Notes under the pieces: model-generated | What the model saw: the letters and a program-made list of their open reading frames with translations, nothing else | Told to the model about the DNA's origin: nothing | Databases searched by the model: none | Shown here: positions 7,788-16,424 of the stretch, piece by piece | How positions within the stretch are numbered: the first letter of the stretch is position 1 | Layout of the letters: each line of letters starts with the position of its first letter | Assembly (NCBI GenBank): GCA_002430125.1 | Contig: DJBQ01000178.1 | Span: forward strand, 606 to 28,033 | Source of the DNA: Rhodobacterales bacterium UBA5972 | GTDB taxonomy: Bacteria; Pseudomonadota; Alphaproteobacteria; Rhodobacterales; Rhodobacteraceae | DNA length: 27,428 nucleotides | Direction: 5' to 3' | Position numbers and translations under genes: made by a program

Positions 7788-9182
7788 TCAGTACCGATAG
7801 TGTTCAGGCTTGAAAGGGCCTTTGGTATCAACGCCAATGTAATCTGCTTGTTCCTTACTGAGCACCGTCAGTTTAACTCCGATTTTTGCCAGATGCAGGC
7901 GCGCGACTTTCTCGTCCAGATGCTTGGGCAGAACGTAAACTTCGTTCTTATATTCATCGCCTTTGGTCCACAATTCGATCTGCGCCAGAACCTGATTGGT
8001 AAAACTGGCTGACATCACAAATGACGGGTGGCCGGTGGCGTTTCCAAGGTTCAGCAGACGCCCCTGTGACAGCAAGATCATCCGATTGCCCGAGGGCATT
8101 TCAATCATATCGACCTGATCTTTGATGTTGGTCCATTTGTGGTTCCGAAGCGCCGCAACCTGAATTTCATTGTCGAAATGGCCGATATTGCCGACGATGG
8201 CCATATCCTTCATTTCGCGCATATGTTCGATACGGATCACGTCTTTGTTGCCGGTGGTGGTCACAAAGATATCGGCGGTCGAAACCACGTCTTCCAGCGT
8301 TATCACCTCAAAGCCGTCCATCGCGGCCTGCAGGGCGCAAATCGGGTCGACCTCGGTCACCTTCACCCGCGCACCTGCACCACGCAGCGATGCTGCCGAG
8401 CCTTTGCCAACATCGCCATAGCCACAGACAACGGCGGTTTTACCGGCCATCATTGTGTCAGTGGCGCGACGGATGCCGTCAACCAGTGATTCCTTGCAGC
8501 CGTATTTGTTATCAAACTTCGACTTGGTCACGCTGTCGTTCACGTTGATCGCAGGAAACGGCAGTTGGCCCTTTTCCATTAACTGATACAGGCGATGCAC
8601 GCCAGTGGTGGTTTCTTCGGACACGCCTTTGATCATGTGGCGCTGTTTGGTGAACCAACCGGGGCTGGCTTTCATCCGCTTTTTGATCTGGGCGAAGAAC
8701 GCAATTTCTTCATCAGATGTCGGAGTTTCGATCAGACACGTTTCGCCTTCTTCAACGCGTGCGCCAAGCAGGATATACATCGTCGCGTCGCCACCATCAT
8801 CCAGGATCATGTTGCACCCGCCTTCTTTGAAAAAGAAGATGCGATCGGCATAGTCCCAGTATTCTTCCAGTGTTTCGCCCTTAATGGCAAAAACCGGTAC
8901 GCCGCTTTCTGCGATTGCCGCTGCGGCGTGATCTTGGGTTGAATAGATATTGCAGGATGCCCAGCGGACATCGGCCCCCAAAGCCGTCAGTGTTTCAATT
9001 AAAACTGCGGTTTGGATTGTCATGTGCAGGCTGCCGGCAACCCGCGCACCGCTTAGGGGTTTGGATGCGCCGAACTCTTCACGCAACGCCATCAGGCCGG
9101 GCATTTCGGTTTCAGCGATGTCCATCTCTTTGCGCCCATAGGCGGCGAGGGAAATGTCTTTGACGATATAATCAGTGGTCAT
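7788..9182 (-). CDS. ahcY: S-adenosyl-L-homocysteine hydrolase
   Basis: 464 aa. AhcY splits S-adenosylhomocysteine into adenosine and homocysteine with bound NAD+, removing the product that inhibits methyltransferases. Seen: [12 protein letters not shown] and the [16 protein letters not shown] substrate block (54-90), the bacterial-type insert around 150-185, [13 protein letters not shown] with the catalytic Lys (213-225), the NAD-binding GYGDVGKG (254-261), [11 protein letters not shown] (330-340), [12 protein letters not shown] (380-391) and the C-terminal KPEHYRY that reaches the NAD site of the partner subunit. ATG 9182 is preceded by AAGGA at 9 bases and gives the family N-terminus; the frame stays open 11 codons further but without support. 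It has its own candidate promoter and terminator, so it is likely independent of the pgi operon upstream. Confidence 0.97.
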   Translation of the reverse strand: MTTDYIVKDISLAAYGRKEMDIAETEMPGLMALREEFGASKPLSGARVAGSLHMTIQTAVLIETLTALGADVRWASCNIYSTQDHAAAAIAESGVPVFAIKGETLEEYWDYADRIFFFKEGGCNMILDDGGDATMYILLGARVEEGETCLIETPTSDEEIAFFAQIKKRMKASPGWFTKQRHMIKGVSEETTTGVHRLYQLMEKGQLPFPAINVNDSVTKSKFDNKYGCKESLVDGIRRATDTMMAGKTAVVCGYGDVGKGSAASLRGAGARVKVTEVDPICALQAAMDGFEVITLEDVVSTADIFVTTTGNKDVIRIEHMREMKDMAIVGNIGHFDNEIQVAALRNHKWTNIKDQVDMIEMPSGNRMILLSQGRLLNLGNATGHPSFVMSASFTNQVLAQIELWTKGDEYKNEVYVLPKHLDEKVARLHLAKIGVKLTVLSKEQADYIGVDTKGPFKPEHYRY

Positions 9183-9212
9183 GTGGGTGTTCCTTATTTG
9201 TATTTTGTGCGC

Positions 9213-9241
9213 CAAATAGCACCCAAAGGGCGCGGCGGCAA
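9213..9241 (-). promoter_or_regulatory. Candidate promoter for ahcY
   Basis: On the minus strand TTGCCG (9236-9241) and TATTTG (9213-9218) are 17 bases apart, predicting a leader of roughly 25 bases, too short for a riboswitch. No terminator is visible between pgi and this site, so read-through from the Entner-Doudoroff operon remains possible. Confidence 0.4.
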
Positions 9242-9281
9242 TCCAAGTTGTCTGGCACGTGGGTCCAGCGGTTTACGTCCT

Positions 9282-10889
9282 TCAGGGTTTAAGGCGGTCT
9301 AGCAGGCCTATTGTCGACCCATCAAGGCCGGTCGCGTCGCTACCTTCGACAATTAGCACAAGCATATTGGCAAGTTCTTTGCCAAGCTCGACGCCCCATT
9401 GATCAAAGGAATTGATGCCCCAAACAGCGCCTTCTACAAACACCCGATGTTCGTAAAGGGCGATAAGTTGACCTAGAACGAACGGTGTTAATTTGGGATA
9501 GGCCAGTGTGATTGACGGTCGGTTACCGGGGAACACCCGGTGACGGGCCATTATTTCCGCCGCATCCCTGGACAAGCCCAAACCGGTCACGATTTCACGC
9601 GCTTGTTCCAGCGACCGCCCCGTCATCAACGCGCGCGACTGGGCCAGACAGTTGGCTTTCAAAAGCCCGTGCTGATGCGCCAGACCAGGTTCATGCCCCT
9701 CGGCTGCGATCAGAAACTCACACGGCACGACGCTGGTGCCCTGATGGATCAGCTGGTAAAAGGCATGCTGCCCGTTTGTGCCCGGCTCGCCCCAAACAAT
9801 CGGGCCGGTTTTGCGTTCGACGGGGGTGCCGTTCAATGTCACGCCTTTGCCGTTACTTTCCATATCCAACTGCTGCAAATAGGCTGGCAGTCGCAAGAGT
9901 CTTTGATCGTATGGCAGGACAGCGCGGGTTGGATAGCCGCAGATATTGTTGTGCCAAATGCCCACGGCTGCCAACAACACCGGCAGATTTTCTGCCATCG
10001 GTGCTGTGCAGAAATGATTGTCCATTGCGGCACCCCCGGCAAGCAGTTGCGCGAAGTTTTCAGGACCAACCGCCAGCATAACCGGCAGCCCGACAGGCCC
10101 CCACAACGAATACCGGCCGCCGACCCAATCCTCGAACCCAAAGACCCGATCAGAGGCGATGCCAAAGGCGGCTGTCTTATCTTCGGCGGTTGACACTGCC
10201 GCCAGATGATTGGTCGCACCAGCGTCGTTTCCAGCGGTAAGCCAGCCCAGCGCCGTTTGCGCGTTGGTGATGGTTTCGATCGTAGTGAAGGATTTTGAGG
10301 CAACGATCACCAAGGTTCGGGCCGGGTTTAGCGGCTTTAACACATCAGCAATATGCGCGCCGTCGACGTTGGAAACGAAATGTGTCCGTGGCCCGTCATG
10401 ATAAGGTGCAAGCGCAAGTGTCGCCATAACCGGCCCAAGGTCAGATCCGCCTATGCCGATATTCACAACATCGGTGAAACGCCCGCCGTCACTTGCCGCA
10501 ATTGCGCCGCTGCGAACCCCTTCGGCAAAGGCCGACATCCGCGCCAAGGTCGCCCGAACTTCTAGCATGACATCTAGGCCATCCACGATCAGCGGTGTTT
10601 TACGTAGTGATCGCAGGGCTGTGTGGAGCACAGCACGCCCCTCGGTCGAGTTGATTTTCTCACCGGCAAACATCGCGTCACGCTTTTCGCCGACCCCGCT
10701 GCCTTTGACTAAGTCCAGCAACAATTCGCGCGTCGCCGGATCAATGTTGGTCTTGGAATAATCAAGCCACAGGTCGTCGCTTTCGGCGGAAAAGTTCTGA
10801 AACCGGTTTTCATCCTGAAACAACGAACTCAGGCTGCGGTCTGCCACTTTGGCATAGTGTGCTTCAAGCAATTGCCACGCGTCAGACAT
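9282..10889 (-). CDS. pgi: Glucose-6-phosphate isomerase
   Basis: 535 aa. Pgi interconverts glucose 6-phosphate and fructose 6-phosphate in the cytoplasm. Family motifs: [13 protein letters not shown] (141-153), [10 protein letters not shown] (197-206), the [16 protein letters not shown] block (257-272), MESNGKG with catalytic Glu344, [13 protein letters not shown] with His375, and [14 protein letters not shown] with Lys504. ATG 10889 has a GGAAGG site 5 bases upstream that overlaps the eda stop; the longer frame to 10994 would run far into eda and is unsupported. As last gene of zwf-pgl-edd-eda-pgi it probably returns fructose 6-phosphate to glucose 6-phosphate, so carbon can recycle through the Entner-Doudoroff route. 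Confidence 0.97.
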   Translation of the reverse strand: MSDAWQLLEAHYAKVADRSLSSLFQDENRFQNFSAESDDLWLDYSKTNIDPATRELLLDLVKGSGVGEKRDAMFAGEKINSTEGRAVLHTALRSLRKTPLIVDGLDVMLEVRATLARMSAFAEGVRSGAIAASDGGRFTDVVNIGIGGSDLGPVMATLALAPYHDGPRTHFVSNVDGAHIADVLKPLNPARTLVIVASKSFTTIETITNAQTALGWLTAGNDAGATNHLAAVSTAEDKTAAFGIASDRVFGFEDWVGGRYSLWGPVGLPVMLAVGPENFAQLLAGGAAMDNHFCTAPMAENLPVLLAAVGIWHNNICGYPTRAVLPYDQRLLRLPAYLQQLDMESNGKGVTLNGTPVERKTGPIVWGEPGTNGQHAFYQLIHQGTSVVPCEFLIAAEGHEPGLAHQHGLLKANCLAQSRALMTGRSLEQAREIVTGLGLSRDAAEIMARHRVFPGNRPSITLAYPKLTPFVLGQLIALYEHRVFVEGAVWGINSFDQWGVELGKELANMLVLIVEGSDATGLDGSTIGLLDRLKP

Positions 10890-10891
10890 TT

Positions 10892-11533
10892 TCACCTTCC
10901 AAGCCTGCTGGCGCTTTTTGCAAGCTCTTCGATTTCGTCCCATTTGCCGTTTGAGACAAAGTCGCCGGGCGCGACCCAACTGCCACCTGCACATAACACA
11001 TTCGGCAACCTCAAATAGTCCATTGCGTTTTCAGGCGTCACGCCACCGGTCGGGCAGAACCCGATTTGCGGCAAGGGTGCACCAAGGGCTTTTAGCGCAG
11101 GCGCGCCACCTGAACTTTCGGCTGGAAAGAACTTCATCATATCGTAACCGCGCGCCAACAAACGCATCGCTTCGGTTGGGGTTGCGGCACCGGGCAACAG
11201 GGGCAAGTCCTCTTCCTCGCAGGCCGCCAGCAATTCGTCGGTTGCGCCGGGAGATACACCAAACTGCGCACCAGCTGCCTTTGCGGCCCGCACATCGGCT
11301 GGCGTGATCAGCGTACCCGCCCCGACAACCCCGCCTTTGACTTTGGCCATTTCGCGGATGACATCTAACGCCGCTGGCGTGCGCAATGTGACCTCCAACG
11401 CTGGTAAACCGCCTGCAATCAGGGCTTCGGCCAAGGGACGTGCATGCGCCACGTTGTGAACGACCAACACCGGGATGATGGGTGCCAAGGCGCAAATCGC
11501 GCGGGATCTTTTGCTGGCGTCTTGTGGTGTCAT
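10892..11533 (-). CDS. eda: 2-dehydro-3-deoxy-phosphogluconate (KDPG) aldolase
   Basis: 213 aa class I aldolase that cleaves KDPG to pyruvate and glyceraldehyde 3-phosphate, the last Entner-Doudoroff step; family members often also act on 4-hydroxy-2-oxoglutarate. It is a single TIM barrel. Seen: PVLVV (21-25), [12 protein letters not shown] with the acid/base Glu47 and Arg51 (42-53), VGAGTL (70-75), the Schiff-base Lys134 in MMKFFPAE, and the phosphate-binding PTGGV (161-165). ATG 11533 lies 4 bases after the edd stop with GGGAAA upstream. The ATG at MGNKL, four to five codons earlier, would overlap edd and is the main alternative. Confidence 0.96.
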   Translation of the reverse strand: MTPQDASKRSRAICALAPIIPVLVVHNVAHARPLAEALIAGGLPALEVTLRTPAALDVIREMAKVKGGVVGAGTLITPADVRAAKAAGAQFGVSPGATDELLAACEEEDLPLLPGAATPTEAMRLLARGYDMMKFFPAESSGGAPALKALGAPLPQIGFCPTGGVTPENAMDYLRLPNVLCAGGSWVAPGDFVSNGKWDEIEELAKSASRLGR

Positions 11534-11537
11534 CAAC

Positions 11538-13349
11538 TTATTTCCCATAAAGCGCGCTGGCGCCAGTTTCAGCCGAGCCAACCATCCGGCGAAAATTGAC
11601 GAACAGTTCACGGCCAAGACCAGTTTCGTTCGCCGTTAGATCAGCGGTTGCTGGCGCGCGGTCAAGAACACCTTCACCCAACACATCAAGCTGTCCTGTT
11701 ACTGCGTCCAGCCGGACAATGTCGCCATCGCGCAATTTGGCGATAGTGCCACCATCCAGAGCTTCCGGGCTGACATGAATCGCGGCAGGAACTTTGCCAC
11801 TGGCCCCGGACATACGGCCATCAGTTACCAACGCAACTTTCAAGCCACGTGATTGTAAAACCGCCAGCGTAGGGGTCAGGCTGTGAAGTTCGGGCATACC
11901 ATTGGCTTTTGGACCTTGAAACCGCACCACTACAATCACGTCTTCGGTAAATTCGCCAGCTTTGAACGCCTTGATCACATCCGCCTGATCGTGGAACACC
12001 CGCACCTTGGCTTGGACAATGTGATGTTCGGGTGCGACGGCCGAAACTTTGATCACGGCGGTTCCGATGTTACCCAGCAGCCTTTTTAAACCGCCGGTTT
12101 TTTGAAACGGATCGCCAACGGTTTTCACAATCCGTTCATTCAGACTGGTTGCTGTGCCGGGATGCCAAGCAAGTACCCCATCAATCAACTTTGGTTCGTG
12201 GGTGTAACGTTCCAGCCCTTCGCCCATTACCGTCATCGAATTTGGATGGAGGAGTCCGGCGCCCAGCAGTTGGCCGATCAAAAATCCCAGACCTCCCGCC
12301 GCGTGGAAATGGTTCACATCTGCCAATCCGTTTGGATAAATGCGCGCCAGCAACGGTGTGGCTTCGGAAATATCCGAAAAATCCTGCCAATCCAGAAGTA
12401 TCCCGCCAGCGCGTGCCATCGCGACAAGATGGATCAACAGATTGGTTGACCCTCCAGTCGCGTTCAGTCCGACAATCCCGTTTACAAACGCGCATTCATC
12501 CAGAATATCGGCCACAGGAATGTAGTCGTTGCCAAGTGCGCTGATCGCCAAAGCGCGCTTGGCGCCTGCTTCGGTAAGGGCGTCGCGCAAGGGCGTGTAT
12601 GGGTTCACGAAACTTGCACCGGGCAGATGCAGCCCCATGAATTCCATCAGCATTTGGTTGGTATTTGCAGTGCCGTAAAAGGTACAGGTGCCCGGACCGT
12701 GATAGGCTGCCATTTCGGCCGCCATAAGCACGTCGCGGCCAACTTCACCTGCCGCGAATTGTTGCCGTACCTTGCCCTTTTCGTCATTCGACAAGCCCGA
12801 TGTCATTGGCCCGGCAGGCAGAAACACTGCCGGAATATGGCCGAAAGTTTGGGCTGCCATAACCAGTCCCGGTACAATCTTGTCGCAAACCCCCAGATAG
12901 ACGGCCGCATCAAAGGTGTTGTGGCTAAGGGCTACAGACGCTGCGAGGGCAATCACATCCCGCGAAAACAAGCTGAGTTCCATGCCAGCAGTGCCTTGAG
13001 TAACCCCGTCGCACATGGCTGGCACGCCACCTGCCATCTGCGCTGTGCCGCCAATCGACCGCGCAGCCATTTTGATCTGATCGGGAAAGTGTTGAAATGG
13101 CTGGTGCGCTGAAAGCATATCGTTATAGGCGGAAATAATCCCCAGATTGCCGGCGTCTTTGGTTGCCAGCGCCGCCTGATCCTGGCCGGCACCAGCATAA
13201 GCATGTGCCTGCCCACTGCAGGACAAATGTGCGCGCGCCGGGCCTTTTTCGCCCGCTGACCGGATACCAGCCAAATACTGACCGCGTGTGTTTTGGCTGC
13301 GAAGAATAATCCGGTCTGTAACTCGCGCGATGGTGTCATTCAGTTGCAT
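11538..13349 (-). CDS. edd: 6-phosphogluconate dehydratase
   Basis: 603 aa, IlvD/Edd family. Edd dehydrates 6-phosphogluconate to KDPG and carries an oxygen-sensitive iron-sulfur cluster. Seen: [11 protein letters not shown] (74-84), the MCDGVTQG block (112-119), YLGVCDK with cluster Cys155, [14 protein letters not shown] with Cys222 (220-233), [13 protein letters not shown], and [19 protein letters not shown] near the C-terminus. Length is as expected for Edd and longer than IlvD. ATG 13349 has AAGG 8 bases upstream and follows the pgl stop by 13 bases. The IlvD alternative is excluded by the neighbours and by length. Confidence 0.97.
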   Translation of the reverse strand: MQLNDTIARVTDRIILRSQNTRGQYLAGIRSAGEKGPARAHLSCSGQAHAYAGAGQDQAALATKDAGNLGIISAYNDMLSAHQPFQHFPDQIKMAARSIGGTAQMAGGVPAMCDGVTQGTAGMELSLFSRDVIALAASVALSHNTFDAAVYLGVCDKIVPGLVMAAQTFGHIPAVFLPAGPMTSGLSNDEKGKVRQQFAAGEVGRDVLMAAEMAAYHGPGTCTFYGTANTNQMLMEFMGLHLPGASFVNPYTPLRDALTEAGAKRALAISALGNDYIPVADILDECAFVNGIVGLNATGGSTNLLIHLVAMARAGGILLDWQDFSDISEATPLLARIYPNGLADVNHFHAAGGLGFLIGQLLGAGLLHPNSMTVMGEGLERYTHEPKLIDGVLAWHPGTATSLNERIVKTVGDPFQKTGGLKRLLGNIGTAVIKVSAVAPEHHIVQAKVRVFHDQADVIKAFKAGEFTEDVIVVVRFQGPKANGMPELHSLTPTLAVLQSRGLKVALVTDGRMSGASGKVPAAIHVSPEALDGGTIAKLRDGDIVRLDAVTGQLDVLGEGVLDRAPATADLTANETGLGRELFVNFRRMVGSAETGASALYGK

Positions 13350-13362
13350 CTTGGAACCTTGC

Positions 13363-14049
13363 CTATTGCGCGTAATGTACTGTTACAGGCGTAACAGCCC
13401 GCAAAATCACCCGTATGGGGGCATCCGAAACCGGCCCGGATTGCTCAGCCACTTGATACGCCACAAGTTTTTCGGGCCCATTGAAAAGTATATGCAAATT
13501 CTCAGCATTACACAAAGCTGGCGCCGTCAAGGTAACGCGCGCCTCCTGATCTTGCGGGTGGACAGGGATCAAAAGTCGGGGGCAGTCCATCGTCATTGCA
13601 TCGGTTAAGCCTAAAGCTCCGGGAAACAGACTGGCGGTGTGCATATCCGTCCCCATACCCACGACACAGACATCCAGTGGCAGTGCTGCGCGAATGCCAG
13701 CTTCAAGGTCGTCAATGACATCTTCGGGGCGTTCACTCGGCTTGAAAAGGGGAACCAAAGTTGCTTTGGACGCTGCGCTCTGCAAAAGATTTTCGCGCAG
13801 TAACTTTGTGTTTGAACGGGCCGAACTTTCTGGCACCCAGCGTTCGTCGGTCAACATAATCGAAACATGTTGCCAGCTAATATCCGCTTGCGAAAGTTTT
13901 CGCAAAAAGGCGGCCGGGGTTGAACCACCGGGTACTGCAAGGCTGGCGCGACCTTTGCGATCAATTGCGCCTGCCAGCTGACCAGCCACCAATGCGGCAA
14001 GGCTATCTGCCTGAACCTGCCGACTGATATAATCGCAGAACAGAACCAT
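13363..14049 (-). CDS. pgl: 6-phosphogluconolactonase
   Basis: 228 aa DevB/SOL-type lactonase that hydrolyses 6-phosphogluconolactone to 6-phosphogluconate. Motifs: LAVPGGSTPAAFL (37-49), LTDERWVP (66-73), SNTKLLRENLL (79-89) and GMGTDMHTASLFPG (131-144). In the last motif most homologues have Gly where Met136 stands; the adjacent Asp135 and His137 are kept, so activity is probably intact. The ATG overlaps the zwf stop by one base (TGATG), which implies translational coupling. The frame is open a further 7 codons upstream inside zwf, without family similarity. It is the second gene of the Entner-Doudoroff operon. Confidence 0.95.
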   Translation of the reverse strand: MVLFCDYISRQVQADSLAALVAGQLAGAIDRKGRASLAVPGGSTPAAFLRKLSQADISWQHVSIMLTDERWVPESSARSNTKLLRENLLQSAASKATLVPLFKPSERPEDVIDDLEAGIRAALPLDVCVVGMGTDMHTASLFPGALGLTDAMTMDCPRLLIPVHPQDQEARVTLTAPALCNAENLHILFNGPEKLVAYQVAEQSGPVSDAPIRVILRAVTPVTVHYAQ

Positions 14050-15488
14050 CAGATGCCAATCTCGCGCCAACGGCGACCATCGCGATGCAGCAAGGCCAGG
14101 GCGTCTTCGGGACCGGATCCACCAGAATCATACCCCACGGGCAGATCGTTACTGTCTTCCCATGCCTGAATGATCGGATCGACCCACTCCCATGCGGCAA
14201 CCACCTCGTCGCCGCGCATAAACAAGGTCTGGTCGCCGCGAATGACATCCATGATCAGGCGTTCGTAAGCGTCCGGGCTATGCGAACCTCCGCCCAGCGC
14301 TTGGGCAAACGTCATATCCAACGGCACTTCTGTCAGGCGCATTCCGCCGGGGCCCGGTTCCTTGATCGTCATGCGCAAGGTAATACCTTCATCGGGCTGC
14401 AACCGTATAATAAGCGCATTGCCTTTGCGTTTCTTCATCAGCGGGAAGATCGAATGTGGTGGATCGCGAAACACCACTGCTATTTCCGAAAGCCGCGCCC
14501 GCAGCTTTTTACCGGTACGCAGATAAAACGGAGTACCTGCCCACCGCCAGTTGGATACTCCGACCTTCATCGCCACAAAACTTTCGGTGCGGCTGTCAGG
14601 ATTACCGGCATCGTCCACATAACTTCCTTCGTCGTCATCGGCGCGATACTGACCGCGTACAATTTGGTCCGGCAAGACGGGATCAAGTGCACGGATCACT
14701 TTTAGTTTTTCGTCGCGCACAGCATTGGGTTCAAATCGCGATGGTGGCTCCATCGCCGTTAGGCACAAAAGTTGCATCAGATGGTTTTGCACCATATCCC
14801 GCAATGTTCCCGCCTTGTCATAGTATTCACCCCGGCCCTTAACTCCCAGATTTTCGGAAACCGTTATTTGAACGTGATCAATGTGCTGACTGTTCCAAAG
14901 CGGTTCAAACAACGCGTTGGCAAAACGCAACGCCATCAGATTTTGAACGGTTTCTTTTCCCAGATAGTGGTCGATCCGGTAAATCTGCTGTTCGTCAAAA
15001 CACATGCGCAGGCTTTGGTTAAGCGCCAAAGCCGATGAAAGATCGCGCCCGAACGGTTTTTCAACCACGATACGACTGTCGGCAGTGGCCACTCCAACCT
15101 GCCCAAGCTTTCCGGCGATTACGCCAAACAACGACGGCGCCACCGAAAGATAGAAAGCTCGCACAACATCGGGTCGCAACAAATCGGCAAGCGCCTGCCA
15201 ATCCGCGTCAGCTTTTGCATCAATAGAAATATAGTCAATCATATCCAGAAACGGTTTCAGCCGTACCTTGTTACCCGTAACGCTGCTTAAGGCATCCGCT
15301 ACTTCACGGCGAAACGCGGCCTGCGAAAGCTTTGCCCGTGCAGACCCGATGATGCGGGCTGTAACGGGAATTTGCCCGGCTTCAAGCCGATGAAAGAGTG
15401 CGGGAAATATTTTGCGACGCGCCAAATCGCCGGTCGCGCCAAATATGACAAGATCGAAGGGTTCAACCGGTATAATACTTGATGCCAT
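14049..15488 (-). CDS. zwf: Glucose-6-phosphate 1-dehydrogenase
   Basis: 479 aa. Zwf oxidises glucose 6-phosphate to 6-phosphogluconolactone, making NAD(P)H, the entry step to both the Entner-Doudoroff and pentose phosphate routes. Seen: the nucleotide-binding GATGDLARRK (17-26), VEKPFGRD (142-149), the substrate-binding RIDHYLGKE (171-179) and the catalytic His236 in QNHLMQ. Length is typical. It is the first gene of zwf-pgl-edd-eda-pgi. ATG 15488 fits the family N-terminus although its Shine-Dalgarno is weak. A perfect LacI-type palindrome lies about 72 bases upstream (15560-15573), so sugar-dependent repression of the operon is likely. The regulator gene is not in the window. Confidence 0.97.
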   Translation of the reverse strand: MASSIIPVEPFDLVIFGATGDLARRKIFPALFHRLEAGQIPVTARIIGSARAKLSQAAFRREVADALSSVTGNKVRLKPFLDMIDYISIDAKADADWQALADLLRPDVVRAFYLSVAPSLFGVIAGKLGQVGVATADSRIVVEKPFGRDLSSALALNQSLRMCFDEQQIYRIDHYLGKETVQNLMALRFANALFEPLWNSQHIDHVQITVSENLGVKGRGEYYDKAGTLRDMVQNHLMQLLCLTAMEPPSRFEPNAVRDEKLKVIRALDPVLPDQIVRGQYRADDDEGSYVDDAGNPDSRTESFVAMKVGVSNWRWAGTPFYLRTGKKLRARLSEIAVVFRDPPHSIFPLMKKRKGNALIIRLQPDEGITLRMTIKEPGPGGMRLTEVPLDMTFAQALGGGSHSPDAYERLIMDVIRGDQTLFMRGDEVVAAWEWVDPIIQAWEDSNDLPVGYDSGGSGPEDALALLHRDGRRWREIGI

Positions 15489-15527
15489 ATTAGAAAATCG
15501 CCTGAAACTGTTACCAGTCCAGCTTAA

Positions 15528-16370
15528 TCACGAAACACGCGATTGGGAAATGGCAATATTGTTAGCGCTAACATTACTTTTGATACGTCTCTGGCCTTTG
15601 CTCGGCGGCGTTTCCGCTGGCCCTGCAAAGCATTGCGCAATTTCCATCCATCTCGACGCGGTCGGCCCCGTCGCAACCAGCGACGTATCCTGAAAACCGC
15701 GCACTTGGGTGACAACACTAGCAAACTCAACAGCTTGGCCGGAAACCGCATTGTCGGCCTGTGGTTCGTTCCACTCCCAAACGGCACCCGAGGGCCCGAC
15801 CAGTCTTACATATGGCGCTGGGTTTGGAACTGGAAGTTTGCGGTTAATAAATGCCCATCCAAACGTGTTTACGCCCAAATGCGCGATGTTGCGTATGCGG
15901 TCACCTTCTTGCCGTTCCTTACCGAGAACATCAAAGATTTCCTGACCATGCGCCCATGTTTCCATCTGCCGCGCGGTTACCGAAGACAGTGCACTCATGT
16001 CCGGCCCCGCCCATTTCAGTCGCTTTTTCGGATCAGTCGTGGAAAAGCTGTCTGCAACCGTATTTGCATTTTTACGCCAAGCTTCATAAAGCGCGCGGCC
16101 CTTTAACCCGTCAAGCCATGGGTATTGCGTTTCTAATAACGTCTTCCCCTCGCCCATCAACGCAGCAATCGGCGCAAAGAATTGGTCAAATGCAGTATCG
16201 CTTTCCAACGACTTTAACGCGGCGACATCAAACATATAAAGATGGCCGATCACATCGTTTATCGTCCAACCCTTAAAAAGAGTGACTTGTTCAAAATCCG
16301 CCTCAGATAAAGACTCAAGTACAGACGCCAATACGTTGATTTCTTGCCTAAAATATTCTGTTTGTTTCAC
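15528..16370 (-). CDS. TIGR03084-type protein (MDMPI/DinB-like metal-binding family)
   Basis: 280 aa. The N-terminal half resembles the DinB/mycothiol-dependent maleylpyruvate isomerase four-helix fold: FKGWTINDVIGHLYMFD with His43, and RQMETWAHGQEIFDVLG with Glu137 and His141, are probable metal ligands. The C-terminal half (about 165-260) has the PYVRLVGPSGAVWEWNEP strand pattern of TIGR03084. Homologues often sit beside AtuA and acyl-CoA carboxylase genes, as here, but their reaction is unknown; thiol-dependent chemistry is a guess from the superfamily. The start is GTG with a GGGAAG site, 54 bases after the biotin carboxylase stop. The last ~18 residues look like an extension beyond the family end, and their codons contain the LacI-type operator of zwf. 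Confidence 0.8.
   Translation of the reverse strand: MKQTEYFRQEINVLASVLESLSEADFEQVTLFKGWTINDVIGHLYMFDVAALKSLESDTAFDQFFAPIAALMGEGKTLLETQYPWLDGLKGRALYEAWRKNANTVADSFSTTDPKKRLKWAGPDMSALSSVTARQMETWAHGQEIFDVLGKERQEGDRIRNIAHLGVNTFGWAFINRKLPVPNPAPYVRLVGPSGAVWEWNEPQADNAVSGQAVEFASVVTQVRGFQDTSLVATGPTASRWMEIAQCFAGPAETPPSKGQRRIKSNVSANNIAISQSRVS
15560..15573. promoter_or_regulatory. LacI-family-type operator upstream of zwf
   Basis: TGTTAGCGCTAACA is a perfect 14-base palindrome with a central CpG and matches the general LacI-family form TGNNANCGNTNNCA at every fixed position. It lies about 72 bases before the zwf ATG, inside codons for residues 266-271 (NVSANN) of the upstream gene. The zwf promoter should therefore overlap the 3' end of that gene; I could not pick a clear -10/-35 pair there. 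Confidence 0.65.
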
Positions 16371-16424
16371 AATAGCTTCCCTTCAACTCGCTGGTTCTGA
16401 CGCATATCAACCATTACTTATGCC

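Noticed and set aside
9183..9281. Possible SAH or SAM riboswitch upstream of ahcY
   Set aside because: The gap is only 99 bases and I see neither the SAH-riboswitch core nor a plausible SAM-II/SAM-SAH pseudoknot. A short-leader promoter explains the region better.
9512..10193. Two long plus-strand open frames (189 and 217 codons)
   Set aside because: Both are antisense to intact pgi and low in hydrophobic-core patterns; shadows of a GC-biased gene.
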